A stretch of 64,000 bases of DNA, taken from the NCBI RefSeq assembly GCF_042435035.1, contig NZ_JBHMQT010000003.1, positions 124,001-188,000 of the forward strand. Reading direction: 5' to 3'. The translations under genes and the position numbers were made by a program. Every line of letters begins with the position of its first letter. Positions within the stretch are counted from its first letter, which is position 1. Source of the DNA: Sphaerimonospora cavernae (GTDB lineage Bacteria; Actinomycetota; Actinomycetes; Streptosporangiales; Streptosporangiaceae). This document shows, piece after piece, positions 58,585-64,000 of the stretch. The notes under the pieces are model-generated. The model was given only the letters and a program-made list of their open reading frames with translations, was not told where the DNA came from and did not search any database.

Positions 58585-61500
58585 GTGCGCTCGCCTGTCC
58601 TGCCAGCCGGGTTCCGGTCCTGCGGCACCGCGCTCATCCGCGCCGCCGCGCACCCCCCGCCTACTGTGTTGCCGTGGCCCGATCTGGCCGAGTCCACCTC
58701 CGCCCATGTCGCGTCCTGGGTGGACTGGCTGCGGCGAGTCTGGGCGAACGACGACATCGCGGAGGCCCTGGACCACGCCAGCCCGGTGCTGTCCCAGCAG
58801 GTGCGGGTACTCTGCACGGCTGCGAACCCGGAGGTCCGCGAGACCCGGCGTGCGGTTCTGTCTGTGGCCCGATACCTGCAACGTATGGCGGGACGCGCCA
58901 CCCCGTTCGGGCTGCTCGCCGGGGTCACCACCGCATCGTTCGGAGCCGGTCCGCAGCTTCGCTGGGGAGTGCGGCATCAGGCTGTTGCCCGGGCGGGCGC
59001 GGAGTGGCTTGCCGCTGTGATCGCCCAGGTGGAGGACTGTCCCGACCTGCTGGCCCGGCTGCCCGTGGTGGCCAACAACACGCTCATCGTGCGAGGCGAT
59101 CGCCTGATCGTGCCCTACCAGCCACAGCCACATGACCGCGGGATGGGTGCGGCGGAGATCTCGCTGCGCCACACGCCGGCCGTGGCTGCCGCCGTGAACG
59201 CGGCCCGAGCTCCGATCCGTCTGGAGGACCTGGCCGCGAAACTCCACGCCGAATTTCCCGACGCCGCACCGGCGGCGGTCACCGGGATGCTCACCGGGCT
59301 GATCGCACGCGGTGCGTTGATCACCAGCGTGCACGCGCCCAGCACCGAACCCGACGCCCTCGGACACCTGGTGGAGCAACTGGAGGCGGCGGGCACGTCG
59401 GCGTACGAGCAGACGAGCCTGGTCCAAGCGCTGAAGGACATCCATGCACTGCTGCAGCAGCACAACCGGTCACCGGCGAGTGAGGGCCGTACCGTTCGCG
59501 CGGACCTGGCTCAGCGGATGCGTCGCCTGGCCCGAACCCGGCAGCACCCGCTCGCGGTGGATCTGAGGCTGGACGCGTCCGCCATGCTGCCCGATGAGGT
59601 CGCCCGCGAGGTCGAGCGTGCCGCGCTGGCCCTGACCCGGCTGAGCGCCTACCCGGTGGGCTCCCCCGCCTGGAAGTCCTACCACCAGCGGTTCTACGAG
59701 CGGTACGGCATCGGCTCGCTGGTGCCGCTGCTGGACGTGGTCGACGACAGCGGCGTCGGCTGGCCGGACGGGTACCCGGGCACCGTGACCCCCGAGCGGC
59801 GATCGGCGATGTCCGCACGCGACGAGGTGCTGCTGGCGCTGGCCCAAGGCGCGGCGCTGGATGGCCGCGACGAGATCGTCATCGACGAGGCGCTGATCAC
59901 GGCCTTGCAGCTGGGACCCGAGCAGATGCGGCCACCGTCACATCTGGAGCTCGGCGTACGTATCCACGCCACTGACCTGGACGCGCTGCACCGCGGCGAG
60001 TTCCGCCTGGAGGTCCTGACCGTCTCGCGTGCCGCTGGCGTGCTGACCGGTCGTTTCCTGAGTGTCCTGCCCCCAGGGGAGCGGGCCGCACTGGCGGAGG
60101 CCCTGGCGCGGGTGCCGGATGGCGACAGCGACACTGTGGCGGCGCAGTTGTCCTTCCCGCCGTTGGACCCGGCGACCTCGCACGTGACTCGCGCTGTGCA
60201 GACCCTTCCGATCGTGATCAGCCTGGCCGAGCACCGCGTTACGGGAGGGCAGGTCCTGACGGTCGAGGACCTGGCGGTGGGCTGCGACGGCCGCCGCCTG
60301 TACCTCGCGGCCCCGGCTCATGGGAAACGTCTGGAAGCGGCGGCGACTCATGCGCTGAATCTCCGTACCCACACACCGCCGCTGGCCCGGTTCCTGACCG
60401 AACTCAGCCGAGCCCAGTACGCCCAGGTCAGCGTGTTCAACTGGGGCGCCGCCGTGCGCCTGCCGTACCTCCCACGGGTGCGCTACGGCCGTACGATCTT
60501 GGCTGCGGCCCGCTGGCGGCTGACGGCGGCCGACTTGCCCGGCCGGACCGAGCCCTGGACCGTGTGGGACGCTGCCTTCACGGCCTGGCGGGAGCGTCGG
60601 CGGCTGCCGCGCCTCGTGCATCTGGTGGACGGAGACCGGCGGCTGCCCCTGGATCTGGACCAGAGCGGGCACCGGGTGCTGCTGCGCGCCCACCTGGGCG
60701 GGGCCCCGCATGCTGTCCTGACCGAAGCCCCGGCACCCGAGACGGCCGGCTGGTGCGACGGCCGAGCGCACGAGGTCATCGTGCCGCTGACGGCGACGGC
60801 ACCACCGCCCTGGCCGCGCTTGCCCACACCTACCCCGGCGCGGGTCGTCGGCCGCTCGGGTGGCCTGGCTCCTGCCGCCTCACGGGTGCTGCTCGCCAGC
60901 CTGTACGGCGACATTCACCGCCAGGACGTCATCCTCGCGGACTACCTGCCCGGCCTGCTTGATCAGCTCGGCGGCCCCTTCTGGTGGTTCGTCCGTTACC
61001 GCGATCCCGCCCAGCACCTGCGTCTGCGCATCGCCCTGCCCGACGCCGACACCTTCGGTCCGGTCGCGCGCACGGTGAGCACCTGGGCCGAGCAACTGCG
61101 CCGGGACGGCCTGCTGCGCGAATTGATCTACCCCAGCTCCTACCCCGAGATCGGCCGGTGGGGGGCGGGGGAGGCGATGGCCGCCGCCGAGCGCGTGTTC
61201 GCCACCGACTCCCGTGCTGTGCTCACCCAACTCCGGCTGCCGGCGCGCCCGCACCGGCAGGCGCTCGTGGCCGCCCACACCGTCGCGATCGCGGAGGCGT
61301 TCACCGGCAGCACCGCGGCGGGCATGCACTGGCTCATCGACCACATTCCCGCGAAGGCCCCCGCGCGGGTTCCCCGCCCGGTGTTCACCGAAGCCGTCGA
61401 CATCGCTGACCCCCGTGACGACTGGGCGGCCCTGCGTGCCGCCCCCGGCGGCACGCAGATCGCCGAGGCATGGGAACCTCGCGCCCGGGCCTTGGCCGCG

Positions 61501-61686
61501 TACCGGACCCACCTGCCCGGCCCCGACACCCAGGGCGTCGCCGTGGATGACGTCCTCGGCTCCCTCATGCACGTCAACTTCGTCCGTGCGTGCGGCATCG
61601 ACTTCGACGACGAAGCCATCGGCCTGTACCTCGCCCGATCCGCCGCGCTGGCGTGGAAGGCCCGCACCTCCGGGGGACGACCGTGA
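58585..61686 (+). CDS. Lantibiotic dehydratase (LanB type)
   Basis: About 1033 aa. It dehydrates Ser/Thr of the precursor core, using glutamyl-tRNA by family analogy. The Lant_dehydr N-terminal part (YLQRMAGRATPFGLLAGVTT) is joined to a C-terminal SpaB_C elimination domain (LASLYGDIHRQDVILADYLP, GGPFWWFVRYRDPAQHLRLR). GTG 58585 fits GGAGGT upstream; ATG 58573 is in frame but has no Shine-Dalgarno. Overlaps lanC by GTGA. Confidence 0.93.
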   Translation: MRSPVLPAGFRSCGTALIRAAAHPPPTVLPWPDLAESTSAHVASWVDWLRRVWANDDIAEALDHASPVLSQQVRVLCTAANPEVRETRRAVLSVARYLQRMAGRATPFGLLAGVTTASFGAGPQLRWGVRHQAVARAGAEWLAAVIAQVEDCPDLLARLPVVANNTLIVRGDRLIVPYQPQPHDRGMGAAEISLRHTPAVAAAVNAARAPIRLEDLAAKLHAEFPDAAPAAVTGMLTGLIARGALITSVHAPSTEPDALGHLVEQLEAAGTSAYEQTSLVQALKDIHALLQQHNRSPASEGRTVRADLAQRMRRLARTRQHPLAVDLRLDASAMLPDEVAREVERAALALTRLSAYPVGSPAWKSYHQRFYERYGIGSLVPLLDVVDDSGVGWPDGYPGTVTPERRSAMSARDEVLLALAQGAALDGRDEIVIDEALITALQLGPEQMRPPSHLELGVRIHATDLDALHRGEFRLEVLTVSRAAGVLTGRFLSVLPPGERAALAEALARVPDGDSDTVAAQLSFPPLDPATSHVTRAVQTLPIVISLAEHRVTGGQVLTVEDLAVGCDGRRLYLAAPAHGKRLEAAATHALNLRTHTPPLARFLTELSRAQYAQVSVFNWGAAVRLPYLPRVRYGRTILAAARWRLTAADLPGRTEPWTVWDAAFTAWRERRRLPRLVHLVDGDRRLPLDLDQSGHRVLLRAHLGGAPHAVLTEAPAPETAGWCDGRAHEVIVPLTATAPPPWPRLPTPTPARVVGRSGGLAPAASRVLLASLYGDIHRQDVILADYLPGLLDQLGGPFWWFVRYRDPAQHLRLRIALPDADTFGPVARTVSTWAEQLRRDGLLRELIYPSSYPEIGRWGAGEAMAAAERVFATDSRAVLTQLRLPARPHRQALVAAHTVAIAEAFTGSTAAGMHWLIDHIPAKAPARVPRPVFTEAVDIADPRDDWAALRAAPGGTQIAEAWEPRARALAAYRTHLPGPDTQGVAVDDVLGSLMHVNFVRACGIDFDDEAIGLYLARSAALAWKARTSGGRP

Positions 61687-62942
61687 GCACACTCGAGGAT
61701 GACGCCGTGAAACTGGCCGTGGCGGTCGCCGACCGGCTCGCCCACCCCGACGCCCCCGGCCTGCCCGCCTCGAAACCGTGGTGGACGCAATCCCTCGCCC
61801 ACGGCGCGCCGGGCATCGCCCTGCTGCACATCGAGCTCGCCGCCCGCGGGGCGGCACCCTGGGACCACGCCCACGCCTGGCTGTGCTCGGCGACCTGGGC
61901 GAAAGTCACGGGCGGCCCGGACAGCCACCTGTACTACGGGGCACCCGCCATCGCCCACGCCGTGGCGTGTGCCGCCGATCACCAGGCCGGCTCCTATCGC
62001 CGGGCGCTGGACGCCCTGGACCGTCAGATCACCGCCGACACACTGGCCCGAGTGGAAGCGGCGAACGCCCGCATCGACACGGGCAGCCAGCCCGCGCTGG
62101 CCGAGTTCGACACGATCCGCGGCCTGGCCGGACTCGGCTCCTACCTGCTGCGCCGCGACCCGGACGGGCAGGCGGTCCGCGCCGTCCTGACCTACCTGGT
62201 ACGCCTGACCGAACCGCTGGCCCTGGACGGGGAGACGTTGCCCGGCTGGTGGGCGGCCTGCGGGCCCTCCGGTCTCGCCGAATCCCGCATGCCGGGCGGT
62301 CATGCCAACAACGGGATGGCCCACGGTATCGGCGGCCCCCTGGCCCTGCTGGCGCTCGCCGTACTGCACGGCGTCACCGTGAACGGCCACCATGAGGCGA
62401 TCGGCCGAATCCTCGCCTGGCTCGACCAGTGGCGCACCCGCAACGGCTGGCCCTACTTCGTCACCCGCCCTCAGCTGAACGCCGGGCAGATCAAGGCGAC
62501 CTCGCCCCGCCGACCGTCGTGGTGCTACGGCACGGCGGGATTGGCCCGCACCCAGCAGCTCGCCGCCCTCGCGCTCGGCGACACCGCACGCCGTCATGCC
62601 GCCGAAGACGCCCTCGTCCACGCGGTCACCGATCGCGCCCACCTCGCCACGGCCACCGACGCCTCGCTGTGCCACGGCCACGCCGGGTTCGCTCACATCG
62701 CCATCCGCGCGGCGGCTGACGCCGCCCCGTGCATGGCCGTACGGCTGCGCGCCGCCGCCCTGCACCTGCTGGAGGTCATCCACCCGCCCGGCACCGACCC
62801 TGCGAAGGCTGCCGACCGGCTCCTGGCATCGGCCGGCCCCGCCCTGCTCGAAGGCGCCACCGGGATCGCCCTCGCGACCGCGTCCGCAGCGTCAGTGACA
62901 GGCCCCGTCACCGGTTGGGACACCTGCCTGCTCATTACCTGA
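61683..62942 (+). CDS. LanC-like lanthionine cyclase
   Basis: 419 aa from GTG 61683, overlapping lanB. It catalyses Cys addition to dehydroamino acids to form thioether rings. The zinc ligands are present: C281 in SWCYGTAGLA, and C330-H331 in LCHGHAGFAH; H214 in NNGMAHGIGGPL fits the active-site His. Length and spacing are normal for LanC. Confidence 0.92.
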   Translation: MSTLEDDAVKLAVAVADRLAHPDAPGLPASKPWWTQSLAHGAPGIALLHIELAARGAAPWDHAHAWLCSATWAKVTGGPDSHLYYGAPAIAHAVACAADHQAGSYRRALDALDRQITADTLARVEAANARIDTGSQPALAEFDTIRGLAGLGSYLLRRDPDGQAVRAVLTYLVRLTEPLALDGETLPGWWAACGPSGLAESRMPGGHANNGMAHGIGGPLALLALAVLHGVTVNGHHEAIGRILAWLDQWRTRNGWPYFVTRPQLNAGQIKATSPRRPSWCYGTAGLARTQQLAALALGDTARRHAAEDALVHAVTDRAHLATATDASLCHGHAGFAHIAIRAAADAAPCMAVRLRAAALHLLEVIHPPGTDPAKAADRLLASAGPALLEGATGIALATASAASVTGPVTGWDTCLLIT

Positions 62943-62958
62943 AAGGGGACCACAACGC

Positions 62959-64000
62959 ATGTGGTGTCAGTGCAACATCGAGTTCACCGACCCCGCCACC
63001 GCCTACGAAGTCGCGGCTGCGGAACTCCTTCCCGCCCTGACCGCCGCCCACGGCAGCGGCCTCCTGCGCTCCTGGTGGTACATCCGGAAGAAGGGCGTGT
63101 GGCGGCTGCGGTACGCCATGAGCGGCGACACGAGCGTGATCGGCGATCTCCTGGACAAGCTGGCCACCGAGGGTCGCATCGTCGGTTGGGTTCCCGGCAT
63201 CTACGAACCCGAGACGCGCGCCTTCGGCGGCCCGCAGAGCATGGACATCGCGCACGAGCTGTTCCACCACGACAGTCGCCACCTGCTGAACCGTGCCGTC
63301 CAGAGCCATGCCACCCAGCCCGGTACGGCCGCGCCCGGTCAGCGGGAGACCAGCATCCTGCTGTGCGCCGCGATGATGCGCGCCGCCGGACTCGACTGGT
63401 ACGAGGCCGGGGACGTGTGGGCGCAGGTCGCCGAGCACCGTCCTGCCGACCCTGCCAACCCCGCCTGGCCTCCGGAGCGGGATGCAGGCCTGCAGGCGGC
63501 GATGCGCCGTCTGCTGACCGCCGATGCTCGCTCCCTGCCTCCACTCTCCGCTGGGTGGGTGGCCGCGTTCGAGAAGGCCGGACAATCCCTGGCCGACCTT
63601 GCCCAGCACGGGCGGCTACAGCGCGGCCTGCGCGCGATCCTCGCCCACCACGTGATCTTCCACGCCAACCGGGCGGGCCTGCCGGTGCCCGACCAGTCGG
63701 CCATCGCCACGCTCGCCGTCCAGACCGTGTTCACCCCCGCACGTAATCGCGTTTTCCCAGGTCAAAACCCGTCCACGACGACTAAGGTCCCGCCCATGAC
63801 AATCACCGATCAGCCCGCCGCCTCTCCCGAGAAACTGCGCGACGCCATGACGGACCGACTCCGTGACGGCGGTGTCATCCGCAGCTCCGCTGTCGAGACC
63901 GCGTTCCGGACGGTGCCCCGGCACCTGTTCGTTCCTGGCGTCTCAATCGCGTCGGCGTACGCCGACACCCCCGTCTACACCAAGCACGACGTCTCCGGCG
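62959..64000 (+). CDS. SpaB_C thiopeptide-type protein fused to FxLD-system methyltransferase (partial)
   Basis: One open frame runs from ATG 62959 to the window edge with no stop. Residues 1-~255 are a stand-alone SpaB_C-type domain (RSWWYIRKKGVWRLRYAMSG, QSMDIAHELFHHDSRHLLNR). From residue ~280 it reads as the N-terminus of the FxLD-system O-methyltransferase (protein isoaspartate methyltransferase-like): EKLRDAMTDRLRDGGVIRSS, FRTVPRHLFVPGVS, YADTPVYTKHD. In related clusters these are two genes. An internal ATG at 63796, weak AAGG upstream, could allow separate translation. Truncated by the window end. Confidence 0.85.
   Translation, partial: MWCQCNIEFTDPATAYEVAAAELLPALTAAHGSGLLRSWWYIRKKGVWRLRYAMSGDTSVIGDLLDKLATEGRIVGWVPGIYEPETRAFGGPQSMDIAHELFHHDSRHLLNRAVQSHATQPGTAAPGQRETSILLCAAMMRAAGLDWYEAGDVWAQVAEHRPADPANPAWPPERDAGLQAAMRRLLTADARSLPPLSAGWVAAFEKAGQSLADLAQHGRLQRGLRAILAHHVIFHANRAGLPVPDQSAIATLAVQTVFTPARNRVFPGQNPSTTTKVPPMTITDQPAASPEKLRDAMTDRLRDGGVIRSSAVETAFRTVPRHLFVPGVSIASAYADTPVYTKHDVSG

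Overview
This is a high-GC actinomycete sequence, most likely from the Streptosporangiaceae (Nonomuraea/Streptosporangium type). The family is inferred from gene content (EttA, DUF397, DUF4192, HTH-TPR regulators, an FxLD lanthipeptide cluster), strong G/C at third codon positions and frequent GTG/TTG starts. No sequence search was possible.

Region 1 (about 1-23 kb) is chromosomal. It opens with a tRNA-Ile(GAT) and then holds stress and housekeeping genes: SpoIIE-type phosphatase, enolase, DedA, TauE/SafE permease, Nudix hydrolase, DUF211 with a Ccc1/VIT-like membrane protein, EttA, a protein with four CxxC/CxxH zinc-binding repeats, a dynamin-like GTPase operon with DUF190 and PAP2, a CPA2 antiporter, a universal stress protein, a FluC/CrcB pair, pyrophosphatase and a MeaB-type GTPase. 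Between them lies much gene debris: a truncated UvrA, a MFS tail, a ChrB fragment, a transposase remnant, and a second decayed copy of the zinc-repeat gene. The region has clearly lost DNA repeatedly.

Region 2 (about 24-47.8 kb) is a conjugative, ICE- or plasmid-like element. It carries an excisionase-like HTH gene and a DNA methyltransferase, divergent from a tightly overlapping type IV secretion operon: sigma-like/pilin fusion, VirB6-like, PrgI, VirB4, TraG/VirD4-like, replication-relaxation protein and a lytic transglycosylase/NlpC hydrolase. Downstream is cargo, a two-gene CBASS-like defence module (CD-NTase plus S-4TM effector). Then comes a minus-strand block of element genes (DUF932, a ComM/YifB-like protein with destroyed Walker motifs, DUF4192, several unknowns). 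This block has its own hairpin terminators and a striking promoter-like module repeated five times, four of them in a ~195-205 bp tandem array. No integrase is visible.

Region 3 (48.4-50.9 kb) is a two-gene unit: a 692-aa GNAT-PIN-GNAT-like-PUA-like multidomain protein and an ASCH-domain protein. It looks like an uncharacterised RNA-targeting or conflict system.

Region 4 (51-64 kb) leads into a RiPP cluster: an SDR protein, two paralogous HTH-TPR regulators flanking an APH-type kinase, a HATPase, a Gfo/Idh/MocA oxidoreductase and DUF397. These are followed by an FxLD lanthipeptide precursor, LanB, LanC, and a SpaB_C protein fused in frame to an FxLD-type methyltransferase that runs off the end of the window.
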